DNA from: Pinus tabuliformis
Lineage: Eukaryota; Streptophyta; Pinopsida; Pinales; Pinaceae
Direction of reading: 5' to 3'
DNA: 64,000 bases
Assembly (NCBI GenBank): GCA_031772625.1
Contig: CM062815.1
Span: 606,593,980 to 606,657,979, forward strand
In this document: positions 1 through 10,930 of the stretch, in pieces
Numbering within the stretch: position 1 is the stretch's first letter
How the letters are laid out: every line of letters starts with the position of its first letter
The notes under the pieces: model-generated
Told to the model about the DNA's origin: nothing
Seen by the model: the letters and a program-made list of their open reading frames with translations, nothing else
Database searches by the model: none
Position numbers and translations under genes: made by a program

Positions 1-54
1 TTTTCATTGAGATTTTACTTTGTTTGCGTGTGAAGTAGTTAAAAGTTTTTAACT

Positions 55-3000
55 ATGGCTGAATTACCAAGGCAGTCCTGTAGACTTTGGGGCCAGTCTC
101 CTGAGTTTGTAACTGTGGCTGATTTACTGAGGAAATCCCGTAGACTTCGGGGCCAACCTCCTGAAGAAGTCCCAAGCCATCTTGAAGGCTTGAAAGTCCT
201 CGTAACTCCTAGTCGCAGTAAAGTTGGTTCACCTGAAGAAGGAGAGCCTTCATTGATTGTACATCCTGATTACCAAACTCTAGAAACCGGTTATAATCTT
301 GAATCTATTTCAGTTTCCGAACTTGCTGGTAGCTTTTCATCTACTAGTGATATAGGTGAAGAACCTGAGATATCTGAACCTGTTACTCCAACATCGGGGT
401 TTGTCTCTCCAACTTCTAGTGGTTCTAATTCACCTAGGGTAGAAAGAGTAATCACCGAAAATCTTCCTTCTGGTTTGATAGCTATTGAAGAACTCGCTCC
501 GGAAGAAGAAGTAGGCATCCCTATCCCTGAAAATCAACCTGTTATTGATCTAAGGGAGCATGAATCAATTTTTACAGTCCACCTAGAAGTACTACTTGGT
601 ATCTTTCTTTGACTAATTATTTGGAAAACTCAGTGTTAAGTTTTTCACCACCTCGTACTCCTTATCATCCTAGAGGTTTTTATACTCCCGTAAATATGTC
701 AGGTCAGTCGTCCATGTTTACTCAATCGCCTGAATCTTTTTTGTACGATGGTCCTTCTGTTCCCGCTGGGTATCAGTCACTTTCTGGTATTTTTTCAGGG
801 CATCTCCTCAACCCGTTGAACAAGGGTTATTCACTGGAAGCAATGGTGCAAAGCCATTGAGCGTAGAAGACATTCTTATGATGTCAAGTTCTATTCCCAA
901 TTCTCAACCTCAAGGTGGCCAGTTACCGCCTGGGGGGCAGCCTCATTTAACACATGGGGGACAACCTCAAGGTACACAATTTGCATCTGGGGGGCAACCT
1001 CAAGGACAGTACGTACCTACGGTACAATACGTTCCTCAAGGTCAACCCCAGACTCAATATGTACTCCAAGGTCAACCCCAGTATCAATTTATACCTCAAG
1101 GTCAATCCCAGTATCAATACGTGCCTCAGGGATATCTACCCTAAGGTCAGTACTCGAACCAAGGTTTCCAACCACCCCAAGGTCAATCTTATGTTCAAGG
1201 ACGGGAAATGTACCTTTCAACTATCAAACCTACCCTCAACCTGGTTATGGTCCTCAATATTCTCAACCTATTATGGGTCAATACCCGGAACGAACATGCC
1301 AGGTGTACAGTTGTCATCTCAAACTGGACAACCCTTAGTTTTTGGTTCACCCCAGCAACCAGTCCAGTCTAACATTCAAACGTTTGTACCTTCTGTAGTT
1401 TCACAGTTTGGGCCTACTGTGCCTCGTACTCCATCTCAAACGACTGCTGCAACTGCCGCAACATCTGTTCCATCTACCCCACCTACTTCGGGAGTATCGA
1501 CAGCTCTGGTTTCTACTGTTTCTGTATCTACTCCTCAGACATCTTTACCACCGTCTGGATCCACCATTCAAACTACGGTTCAGATGCCTGTAGGACAACC
1601 TGGTTTAAGTACGGTTGTCACCAGTCAACCTCAATTCACCTATCAACCGTACCAGGGACAGTACCAATTTGGTCTTGCTGTCCAACAGCCAGTTTATCAG
1701 TATCAACCGTATCCTGGGTACACTTATCAACAACCTCAACAACCCCAGTACGGTACGGTTAATCTTGGTTTTCTGGGAGGATACAATATCCCGAACGTGA
1801 TTCCTATTCCTAGTTATCCTGGATATCCTCCTCCTGGGGCTGGTCTCATGACCCAGAGTTTTAGGGATCCTAATCGGCAGTTACCATTTATCGCAACTTT
1901 GGACTTACCAGACTTGTCGCGCCTAACGAACGATCCGATTAATTATCTTCCGTTTTGGCCGCCAATGCCGAATAAGTTTCCCAGTGACATTCCCAAGTTC
2001 GAAGGTAAATCTGGAGAGGACCCGTCGAACCATGTGATGACTTACCACCTTTGGTGTGCATCTAACTCCATCACAGATGATTCGATCCATCTTAGACTTT
2101 TCCAGTGCACTCTAATTGGCCTCGCGGCCAAGTGGTACATTGAGTTACCGCGAGGCACTTTTTATAATTTTAGTTAGTTAGCTACCTCGTTTTTAACTCA
2201 TTTCAGTTGCCAGTTCGATATGACAACGGCACGGAATTGTTAACTTCGCTAAAACAATCAACATCCACATATATTTCAGATCATATTCATGAGTGGAGAC
2301 GTTGACGACGTTTAGTGAAGGTATTCATTCCGGATCAAATCTTGGCTGACTGGTTTGTAAAATATTTGTTGCCAAGGATCACTGAAGATGTTGCTAAAGC
2401 CGGAGTTGTTACTGAGGAGCAAGTGATTGCTCAAGCACAGTACCTTGACTTGGTCTATACTCAGTCAGGTACGTTACACGAAAAGATCCCCGATCCTCCC
2501 AAGTCAAATCAAATAACTGCAGCTCCTTCGGGATCTCATGCCGCTGACAGTATGATTGGTACGGTTAACACTAAAAGTAAGAAGAAGTCTTCCAAGAATT
2601 CTTCTCCTATCATAACCTTGCCTGATTCCCCGACATGAGATTCTTCTGCAGAGGCTTCCTCCGATGTTCATGTTGTAGAATCATCTACAGCTAAATCAAA
2701 ACCCGGTGGGAAGAAGAAAGGAAAGAAGAAGAATAAAACGGACAAAAGTTCAAAGGAGAGACCTGAAAAGGCGGAATCTAATGATGAAAATCGCAAACCT
2801 CGTTATCTGTGTCTCATTTGTGATGAAGAACATTTCACAAGAGACTTCCCTCATCGAGCAGGGGTTGCGAAAATCGTCAAAGGTTCCCAAACTCCTGCTG
2901 TTTTGAAGGATCCATTTCCAAATCAAGATAGCAAGATGATAGGTTCTTCCTCGAGTGCCAATGAAGAACCCATATTGATGATGTCCCATGTAAGGATTGT

Positions 3001-3199
3001 GACTCGATCGCAAGATTATGGCAGTAAAAGTTCGGTTGATGGCAAAGAAGCAGAATCTTCTCATTCTAATCCATCAACCTCAGCTCCCGGTTCCGATCCA
3101 CTACAGATCGAGAAACCTAATCCAGACTTAGTAATTAAACCACCCGCCAAGGGTGTACTTCGAAGGTCAGCTTTCAATCCACATTCGAGAGCAGCTTAG
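55..3199 (+). pseudogene. gag: Element A gag polyprotein, broken by frameshifts
   Basis: This is the structural capsid protein of element A. The reading passes through frames at 55-612, 609-860, 857-1144, 954-2177, 2315-2638, 2706-2906 and 2903-3199, so at least five indels or stops break it. The ATG at 55 is supported by the E1 gag start, which shares the following Arg/Ser/Leu-rich N terminus. The middle (about 930-1,830) is low-complexity Gln/Pro/Tyr. The retrotransposon-gag core is at about 1,880-2,480, with the motifs LTNDPI, FWPPMP, DIPKFEGK and AKWYIELP. A zinc knuckle at about 2,808-2,850 reads CLICDEEHFTRDF, with the last Cys replaced by Phe. The stop at 3,197-3,199 interrupts what was probably one continuous gag-pol frame, since E reads Gln-Asn-Tyr-Asn there. 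Confidence 0.85.
930..1200 (+). repeat. Coding minisatellite in element A gag (Gln/Pro/Tyr repeats)
   Basis: A unit of roughly 30-36 bases built on CCTCAAGGTCAACCCCAG is repeated in tandem and encodes variants of QGQPQYQYVP. One stretch is open in two overlapping frames (857-1144 and 954-2177), because an indel inside the array moved the frame. The array feeds into a longer Gln/Tyr/Pro-rich segment up to about 1,830. Confidence 0.75.
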
Positions 3200-5090
3200 A
3201 ATTATAACATTGTTGAGGATTTAGCTATTTCACCCTCAGCAATGTCGGCTTTGGAAGTGCTACAATCATGCCCAGCACAACGCAAATTACTTTTGTCGGC
3301 TATAGGAGCTATTGATGTTCAGGACCCGAACCTAATAATCTTTGATCTAGAAAATAGTACACTGCGTTTGCCTCATCAAATGGCTTTCCAGATTCCAGTG
3401 ATAGTAAAAAACAGGCCTATTCATCGGACTGTAATTGATGAGGGAGCCTCAACGTGTATTATGTTGATACAGTGTTGGAGATCGCTTGGTTCTCCTTCAC
3501 TAAATCAATCCCCGACGATTCTTAAGGCCTTTGATGGCCGTGGGTTTCATCCTTTTGGCATTCTACAGGATTTGCCTATAGGGGTTGAAGGAAAAACCGT
3601 TAGTCTAGATGTGGAGGTGGTTGATGCCCCTCTAGACTACAACCTTCTCTTGGGTCGAAGTTGGTCTTACGCTATGACAGCGGTCGTTTCATCGGTCTTT
3701 AGAGTCATAAAATTTCCACATAATGGAAAGATTGTAACAATAGACCAGTTGGCTTACTTTTCATCCGACCCAGCCTCTTCAGAGAGTATTCAGCACATCG
3801 GTAAAACGACTATCCCATATAAGGATGTTGGAGTAGGATTAGTTAAAGATGCTGGTTTACTGGGAACTTTTCCTTTTCCTCCAATCAACGCATCATCTCC
3901 ATTTGCAACTATTCATATGATTACATTAGAAACTATTTTTTATGACGATCCTTGGACCGTTCCTTCTGAATCTGAAATAGACTCATTTGGTAATTCCATG
4001 CCTTTGAGTCCATATGAAATGGCCTATGAAGCTGTGCAGTCTTTTGCCGACCTGTGTTCAACCGAAAAAGACTTAATGAATGTGGTCTGTGAGGAATCAC
4101 TTTTCACATCAACCTCAGATTTAACTACGTTTTCTGAACTTGTTCACTCTGATGAGCAAATTCGTGAAATCCTATGTGTAGATGATTTAACATGGGAAGA
4201 TCTCCATCACAGATCTTTGTTTTTACCTGAGAATGATCGTTTTGAAAATAATTTCTCATCAATATTTACGACCGAATATGTCAAGGAACCTCAGAATCCA
4301 ATGAAACATCTCGATTCAGAGTTAAATTTGGGAAACATCTCTCAAACTATTCCCATTGACATTTCGGTTAAGCCTGGAATTGTTGAGAACATTCATATAG
4401 GTGCCTCGTGTACAGATGACGAAATTCAATTGTATAAGGCCCTATTTCAAGAATTCCGCGACGTGTTTGCCTGGTCCTATGAGGAAATGCCAGGAATTGA
4501 TCCCGCAATTGTTCTTCACGAGATCAAAGCTTACCCAGACGCTAAACCCATCCGGCAACGTTTGCATCAGATTCACCCACGAAAAGCTGCTGCAATTAAA
4601 GCAGAAGTTGAAAAACTATTGAAAGCAGGTTTCATTTATCCGATCCCGCTAACGGATTGGGTATCGAATATTGTTCCAGTTAACAAAAAACAGGGGACAA
4701 TAAGAATATGCATCGATTATAGGGACATTAATCGAGCCTGTCCAAAGGACAATTACCCAACTCCCTATATTGATCAAATCATTGATGATTGTGCCGGCAG
4801 TGAAATATTTTCCTTTATGGACAATTTTTCCGGATACAATCAAATCAACATTCTACCTGCCGATCAACCAAAAACGGCTTTTATTTGTCCATGGGGGACA
4901 TTTTCTTATTGCAAATTACCTTTTGGGCTTAAGAATGCCGGAGCAACTTTTCAGAGGGCGATGTCTTATGCGTTTCATGACATCAAGCACATTGTGCAAC
5001 CCTATCTCGATGACTTGCCTGCTCATTCACTACATCGAGCTGATCACCTCGTCCACTTATGAGCAATCTTTATAAGGTGTAGGCATTATC
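3200..5090 (+). pseudogene. pol: Element A pol, protease and reverse transcriptase part
   Basis: Open from about 3,203 to 5,062 (ATG at 3,242), but that ATG is probably internal to a former gag-pol frame. The aspartic protease active site is IDEGAST near 3,435-3,455; the E relatives carry similar D-x-G-[AS]-S forms, so this looks like the family version. A linker of about 250 residues follows. The RT then runs from about 4,480, with KLLKAGFIYPI, RICIDYRDINRACPKDNYP, FSGYNQI, LPFGLKNAGATFQRAM and the catalytic YLDD near 5,005-5,016. The frame is lost just after YLDD at 5,062, and the thumb resumes in another frame at about 5,070. This is the catalytic core that the neighbouring E elements lack. 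Confidence 0.9.
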
Positions 5091-5876
5091 GTATTCGGTT
5101 GAACCCACACAAATGTGTCTTCTGTATAGAAACGGGTCGATTGCTGGGATTTGTAGTTTCGAAAGCCGGCATTCGCGTTGATCCCTCGAAGGTCAAAGCT
5201 ATTATCAATTTGCCTCCTCCTTCAAGTCTCTGCCAACTCCAAAGTTTGCAGGGGAAAGAAAACTTTTTACGACGATTCATTCCTAACTACGCCGAGGTTA
5301 CAAAAGGTTTTACACGGTTATTGAAACAAAATACTCAATTTCTTGGGATGAGGTAGCTCAGAAGTCTTTTGATGCACTCAAACACGCGTTAACCCATGCA
5401 CCGTTGTTGCATCCTCCCAACTACAACCAGGATTACTTTTTGTATCTCGCCGCCTCCCATTCCACCATTGGAATGGTCTTAGTTCAGGAAGATGAATTCA
5501 GAACGGAACATGTGATATATTACCTTAGTCACACGTTAAATCCAACTGAGCTAAAGTACTCACATGTGGAGAAATTGGCATTGGCAGTCGTTCAAGCTGT
5601 CCAACGTTTTCCTCACTACATTTTACTACGTAAAACTACGGTAATTTCAGATTGCAACCCTATGATCTACATTTTGACCAAACAATTGCTAGGGGGAAAG
5701 TACTCTAAATGGATCGTTATCCTGCAAGAGTTCAACTTGGAGTTTGAGAAATCTAAGTCTAAGAAATCTTTAGTTTTTGCAGAGTTAATGTGTGACTTCC
5801 CGCGTGCTGACACAGAAACTGTGGCAGAGGAGCCCATTGCGGACGAATCTTTGTTTCTAATCAGAACTTTAGATCC
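5091..5876 (+). pseudogene. pol: Element A RT connection and degenerate RNase H
   Basis: The RT thumb continues at 5,099-5,341 (LNPHKCVFC, LLGFVVSKAGIRVDP). A second frame change near 5,345 leads into the RNase H region (5,404-5,820; LYLAASHSTIGMVLVQED, YYLSHTLNPTELKYSHVEKLALAVV, ISDCNPM, VFAELMCDFPR). Compared with the Ty3 RNase H pattern, the first catalytic Asp is Ala, the catalytic Glu is missing from EKLALA and the last Asp is replaced in FAEL; only the Asp of ISDCNP remains. This domain was therefore probably not the active RNase H even before the element died. The intact second RNase H downstream could supply the activity. Confidence 0.8.
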
Positions 5877-7121
5877 GTGGTATGGGGATATCATCATCTA
5901 TCTCCAGACCCAATCGTTCGGCCAGAAATTTCAAGGTCGGAACGTCGGAAAATTCGCTTCCAGTCCCAACAATTCAAAATTATTGGAGATACTCTTTATC
6001 GCCGTGGGGCGGACTCTATTTTTCGACGTTGCTTAACTCATGAAGAGGCTGAGAGAGTTATAAATGACTGTCACTTTGGAGCATGTGGCGGTCATATGTC
6101 TGGGTATGCCACAACCCAAAAGATATTGCGCGCTGGCTATTTATGGCCGTCCTTGTTTAAAGATTGTATTACGGCGGTTCGAAAATGCCACAACTGCCAG
6201 ATTTTTGATCGTAAGATGCGCGCTCCACCTGCTCCTCTCCACCCTATAATTGCCGTTGGTCCTTTTGCCAAATGGGGTATCTATTTTATTACATGTAACC
6301 CTCACTTGGCCGGGGGGCATGCGTATATCATCCTTGCGGTAGATTATTTTACTAAGTGGGCTGAGGCGATGCCTACATTCGAGGCAGATGGCAAGACAAC
6401 CGCAATTTTCGTGTTCAATCATATAATTGCTAGGTTTGGTGTCCCACAAGCGATAAACACTGATCATGGGCGTCATTTTCGAAACGTTATGATGACCGAA
6501 CTCACAGGCCAGCTTTGTTTATGTCACGATAGTTCAACCCCTTATTATCCACAAGCAAATGGTCTGGTTGAATCCATCAACAAAGTTTTAGTTATCATGA
6601 TCCGACGAATCATTGGGATTCATCAGTCGAATTGGCACAACATGCTATTTTCAGCGCTTTGGGCGTACCGAACTTCAGTAAAAACATCAACAGGGTTCAC
6701 TCCTTTCCAACTAGTCTATGGTTTGGAAGCTGTGCTACCCATTGAGTGCGAAATCTTGTCACTGCAAATGGCCATCGAGTTACTTCCAGCTACTTCCGAA
6801 GAGGAGAAGCATTTGTTATACTTATCCCAATTAGATGATATTAGACGTGATGCTGCATTGGCAATCGAGACTCACGCAAAATGTATGAAAGCTCAGGATG
6901 ATCAGAATGTGACCCCTCGAAATTTTTCGGAAGGAGACCTAGTGTTATTGTATGATCAAGCTAATGATAAAATAGGTGCTGGGAAATTCGTTCCTATGTG
7001 GCATGGTCCCTATATTGTTAAGCGAAAGCTAGCAAAAGGGGCCTATGAGTTGGTAGACTTTGATGGGGACTCTTTGGGTAAACCCATAAATGGCCTTTAC
7101 TTGAAGAGGTACTATGCTTAA
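5877..7121 (+). CDS. int: Element A integrase (open reading frame)
   Basis: An open frame of 414 codons that inserts the cDNA copy into the genome. The N-terminal HHCC zinc-binding region is visible (HFGACGGH, then RKCHNCQ), about residues 60-115. The catalytic core has Asp in VDYFTKW, Asp in NTDHGRHF and Glu in GLVESINK. Counting from the second Asp, 35 residues separate it from the Glu, the canonical D35E spacing. A GPY-type C-terminal module follows (GPYIVKRKLAKGAYELVD), ending KRYYA with no chromodomain. The ATG at 5,877 overlaps the end of the upstream RNase H frame. It is probably not a real start, since pol is normally one polyprotein. No stop breaks this domain. Confidence 0.88.
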   Translation: MVWGYHHLSPDPIVRPEISRSERRKIRFQSQQFKIIGDTLYRRGADSIFRRCLTHEEAERVINDCHFGACGGHMSGYATTQKILRAGYLWPSLFKDCITAVRKCHNCQIFDRKMRAPPAPLHPIIAVGPFAKWGIYFITCNPHLAGGHAYIILAVDYFTKWAEAMPTFEADGKTTAIFVFNHIIARFGVPQAINTDHGRHFRNVMMTELTGQLCLCHDSSTPYYPQANGLVESINKVLVIMIRRIIGIHQSNWHNMLFSALWAYRTSVKTSTGFTPFQLVYGLEAVLPIECEILSLQMAIELLPATSEEEKHLLYLSQLDDIRRDAALAIETHAKCMKAQDDQNVTPRNFSEGDLVLLYDQANDKIGAGKFVPMWHGPYIVKRKLAKGAYELVDFDGDSLGKPINGLYLKRYYA

Positions 7122-7265
7122 AAGAATGGGGTATGGAGATTTTTAGTTAGGATAGTTTTCTTTCTAGCTAGTGTGTTTTAGTTTAAAAAACAAAAGTTTG
7201 CTTAACTTAGAGAGTGTTTTTCGTCATTATTCCTGCTTATCTTGGTTTTACTCTTGATATTGCAG

Positions 7266-7685
7266 ATGTCGATGCCTCTCCAAACATACATTGGATTTGT
7301 TGATGGTGCTTGTCGTAATACACAGAACATCTCTTCCGCAACTTGGGTTATCTATTCGCCCTCTGACGAGTTAGTTTCTATGCATGGGGTAAGCCTCGGT
7401 CAAACAACAAACAACATTGCAGAGTATAGTGCAGTGATTGAGTTATTATCTGAATCTATTTCATTTGGGATTCAGAGTTTGATAGTGAGGTTGGATTCTG
7501 AACTCATTGTATTACAGCTTAATAGAGTGTATGCCATTAGAAATCCAGTGTTATTAAGATTATTTTTGAGAGTGCGTCTCTTGGAATGTGAGTTTGATTA
7601 CATTGAATATCAGCATATTCCAAGGTCTTTAAATACATTAGCAGATGCAATTGCTTCTCGAATGTTAAATAGACATTTGCAATAA
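7266..7685 (+). CDS. Second, archaeal-type RNase H of element A, downstream of integrase
   Basis: A separate intact ORF (an upstream in-frame ATG is at 7,242) encoding an RNase HI-like domain. All four acids of the active site are visible: Asp in FVDGAC, Glu in NNIAEYSA, Asp in RLDSELIV and Asp in LADAIAS. The Tat lineage is known to have gained such an extra RNase H. Here it follows integrase after a gap of about 140 bases. A strong splice-acceptor look-alike (TTGATATTGCAG) ends immediately before the ATG at 7,266, which is why I prefer that start. The ORF may be expressed from a spliced RNA. It is less damaged than gag or RT. Confidence 0.85.
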   Translation: MSMPLQTYIGFVDGACRNTQNISSATWVIYSPSDELVSMHGVSLGQTTNNIAEYSAVIELLSESISFGIQSLIVRLDSELIVLQLNRVYAIRNPVLLRLFLRVRLLECEFDYIEYQHIPRSLNTLADAIASRMLNRHLQ

Positions 7686-7792
7686 TCATACATGTAAATT
7701 TAAAACCATTCCATGATATGATTTACAAGATAAGTCGGTAATAATGATATATATATATATATATAGGAGTGTGTCAAAAAATACATCGTCTT

Positions 7793-7823
7793 CGATCATA
7801 GGTTGAAAAAAACCTTATGATCG
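7793..7823. repeat. Hairpin between convergent ORFs
   Basis: CGATCATA-GGTT and AACC-TTATGATCG are nearly perfectly complementary around an A-rich loop. It sits between the 3' end of the sense second RNase H (7,685) and the 3' end of the antisense PMD gene (7,886). A short (AT)n run lies at about 7,747-7,765. The rest of 7,686-7,885 holds nothing else I recognise. Confidence 0.6.
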
Positions 7824-7885
7824 GCAAAAATGATAAGTAAAAAAAAACAAAATGTCACATGTGCCCACAAAAGGCGATCATCCTA

Positions 7886-9093
7886 TCACTGGTGATGATC
7901 TCTATAAGAAACCACTGCCCGAGCCACCTTGAAAAGGAACCTCCTAAAAGGTCCTGGGACTCCAATCACATAGTGCTGAAGTCGACGAGGAATGTCATCG
8001 ATAGTGGTCTCAGGAATATCTCTTGTCAAGCGCTCAAGATGACTCTCCAACTCGGCCAAAACCTCTGCTGATTCATCCTGTGGGGCTAGCACGGGTGCAA
8101 CTGGTTGCCTCCTCTCGAAAGGTCGGAGAGCGGCTAGTCACTGTGGACCCACATCTGCATTTGAAATTTTTACTATCAGTTTTGAGACGATGAAAAATAT
8201 TAAAAAAAATTTAAATAGGGAAAGTTGAAAAGGATTTTACCTGACTCGTCCCACTGCTCTCCTGGTGGAAGAGCCATGTCTGGGTCACCACGGAAATCTA
8301 TCCCAGCGTAAGGGAAATCCTGAATGCAAAAGACCTGGTTTTCCAACCATTGGAAATACTCAGGTTTGAACGGAGCAACCTCTGTCCTCTCATCCGGGTG
8401 ACGGGCCGTGACTGCGACCCATCGCATCAGTTTGGGCTCTCGAGGAAGCCCATCTCCAACAGTAAGATGCTGTGGGATTAGCATAGGAACCCTCTCCAGG
8501 CCAAAACTCACGACCAAAGCCCCATAACCAAAGGTCTTTAGTCGTCCGCTCTTGGCCTTGGTCAGTTGGCCTTTCACATTGGCCAGCATAGCATTGCACC
8601 AGTTGAAGATGGTGCCTTGAAAGCAATCAACTGCCATACGCATCTGGGATCCGGTGGCAACATGTAATGCGGTAGCTCCGCAAAGTCTGGTGGCAGTAAA
8701 CGCAATCACTATGAGCTCAGGACAGGATATGGTCTTTATGTCTATCCCTTTGTCTTTATCCTGGCTGTTGCAGTACTCTAGCCGGAGGCTATCGACAGAA
8801 TGGCCACCTGACATAGTCCGGAATAGAGTCAAGTCCTCGCCTCTCTTAGGCAAACCAGTCAAGAAATAAATGTCCTCCAACTCGATTTCGAGCCGGTGTC
8901 CGCCAATGAAAAAGCACTGGTCCTGTACGCTCCACCTGTCAACCAGCCACTGTAAGAAATCTACCTGAGCCCTCATGCCAGGAATGGTCCAGAATTTGTA
9001 CAGTCCGCATGCCCTCAAAGCATCAAGTGAAGGCTGATGATTCCATGTGGCGGTATCCACGTCCTCATGCTCCCGTTCTCGCCAATATAGCAT
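7886..9093 (-). pseudogene. Antisense plant mobile domain (PMD) gene of element A, two exons
   Basis: It runs opposite to the retrotransposon. Exon 1 (9,093-8,241) has the PMD signature: LDALRACGLYKFW, DFLQWLVDRW, FFIGGHRLEIELEDIYFL, TGLPKRGEDL. A candidate intron of 86 bases (8,240-8,155) has donor CAG|GTAAAA and acceptor AATGCAG|A. It joins in phase to exon 2 (8,154-7,886), which encodes a Leu/Arg-rich tail ending SYRDHHQ. One TGA at 8,140-8,138, probably a former Trp codon, breaks exon 2. PMD proteins occur in plants both as host genes (MAIN/MAIL type) and inside transposons; their biochemical role is not settled. The ATG at 9,093 directly precedes the conserved Trp/Arg/Glu start and follows a possible acceptor (TTGATGCAG), so a further upstream exon is possible. 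Confidence 0.82.
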
Positions 9094-9189
9094 GATATAT
9101 CCTCTGCATCAAGTATAAAGATTAATTAGATTGCTAGAAAACATTTTGATTGGTCCATTTTTGAGGAATTTTAGGCTCAAAACCCTTGC

Positions 9190-9350
9190 TGCGGGGTACG
9201 CACCCTCCACGTTAGACACAGTGCGTGGGTCTGCACTTTGTCTACACGGAAGGTGCGGACCCCGAGCTTTTTCCCAATGGAGAAAAAGTCGGGGTCCGCG
9301 GGTCCGCAATGGTAAACCTGCGGACCCCCGCGCGCGGGTTTTGCGCCTAA
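9190..9350. repeat. GC-rich palindromic block upstream of the PMD gene
   Basis: Two stacked inverted repeats are visible. One pairs GCGGACCCCGAGCTTTTTC with GAAAAAGTCGGGGTCCGC across a loop of about 8 bases (about 9,256-9,300). The other pairs GGGTCCGC with GCGGACCC around AATGGTAAACCT (about 9,300-9,328). The block stands out from its AT-rich surroundings. The copy in element B is the place where element C inserted. Confidence 0.75.
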
Positions 9351-9689
9351 AAACTCTCCCAAAAAACAAAATGAGGGGCTAAATCAAAAAACTAAACAGT
9401 TGAAAATGAAGAGTAAGATGATGTGGATTACTTGGAGAAGACGGCGCTCGATTCCGACGGTTGGATTTTCCACAATCTTCACGGGAAGTTTTCTAAGCAA
9501 AAGCACTATTTTCTCACCCAAACTTGAACGATAAAAATGAATTGACAAAGGCCTTTTTTATAAGTTTTTTGAGTAAATAAATCGCAAATTTGTTTATGTT
9601 TCACTTTGAAAAGGTATTTTGCAACACTTTTATCCATTTCAAACAGGTATGAGTAATGTTTGTGTCTTTGTGCAGAATACAGGATTATT

Positions 9690-10260
9690 CAGGCGAAATC
9701 TATCCTTTTCAACGAAAAAACAAGTAGAGTCATCTTTAAGCCCTTTTCTGACTCCTAAAACATGAAAAGATTGCCGAGCATTTCTTTTACACTTGTTAAA
9801 ACGAAATTAAAAGACGGTCCACTTACAGCTCTTTTCCGACCGTAAAAACATGAAAAGATTGCCGGATTTTTGTCGTTTCAAATTCGATATTGGTTATAAA
9901 ACAACGTGTCGTTGATCGCTTTTTTACTTTTTCAGTTCAGTGACACTAATAACGAAAAGTACTCCTTGGTCGTAAAAGATCAAGCGGTTCTCTCAAGTAT
10001 TATTTTATACTTTTTCGGGCTTGGGAGACACAAATTTACGAAAAAGGTCAACCCTGAAGTCTTCTTAAGTTTTTTCAGACTCTCTAAAATTGAAAAACGC
10101 TGAGTTTCTCCTATACTGGACTCATTAAAATTTCATAGTAAAGGACCTGTTCAATTACAAACAGGAACGAACCACTCCTTCTTAGGGTTCGAATTTAAAC
10201 TAAGTTGGACTCATCCGAAGGATGAGCTTATAATCAAGCAAATGTTATCCTCCTCAAGCT
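9690..10260 (+). repeat. Hairpin-repeat array in element A 3' UTR
   Basis: Diverged units contain inverted pairs around an A/T-rich loop that reads TTTTAACGAG on one strand, for example TCTTTTA/TTAAAAGA near 9,783-9,815 and TCCT..ACTG/..AGTAAAGGA near 10,108-10,145. The same region in B (38,290-37,730) is better preserved. It is the shorter cousin of the arrays in the E elements. I find no protein-coding potential here. The rest of 9,351-9,690 is AT-rich and shows nothing more. Confidence 0.65.
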
Positions 10261-10719
10261 TGTCAAAAATAAAGAGGTACTTGCCAGAAATGGTGGGGGA
10301 AAAAGAGAGGAAAATGAGTCTGTTTGTCATACTTTGTAACCACTCTTGAACACGACACTTTTATTCACCTGGGTTGGGAGATCCTTTGCCTAACAGTTGA
10401 TCAAACCACATTGAAAGTCTTCAGCTGGTTTCTGGGTATTAACTTTGGGTCAATTGTCACCAAGCCATCTGTCGTGTCGTTATGTGTTCAAGAGGTCACT
10501 GCCAATAAGCCATTCATCTGCAAAATATCTGTCATCCATCTTGACCATCCCTGAGTTAGTCCTTGCAACCAAATTTCTTCAACTTGATCTATGATTTCAT
10601 GTTGTGTGCTTACCTACGACGGATCGCTTTCTATCGACATCAGCTCATTATCTAGAAAGATGATCTAGAAATCGTCAGTACCTTGAAATCTGCATGCCTC
10701 AATGGCAGGTTTCTCGCCT

Positions 10720-10930
10720 TTGACGACAGTTTACATCATTGACTTTCGATCGAAGGATTTCGTGATATGTTTGACATCAATACATTTACTCACATCTCAT
10801 GGATTGTACTGGGTACTTTGAGAACCATTGACATCACTGGTGGTTTCTCTCACACTTGTTAACAGTTTACATCATTGACTGGTAATCAAGTGATTTCTAC
10901 CATGTTTGACATCAACAAATTTATTCGCAT
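10720..10930 (+). repeat. ~136 bp direct repeats in element A 3' UTR
   Basis: Two diverged copies, starting near 10,727 and 10,863, share CAGTTTACATCATTGACT and ATGTTTGACATCAA. Related pairs occur in B (37,069 and 37,204, with the core GATGTCGAACATG) and in E. They form a conserved 3' UTR module. The rest of 10,261-11,316 shows no gene or other structure that I can name. Confidence 0.6.
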
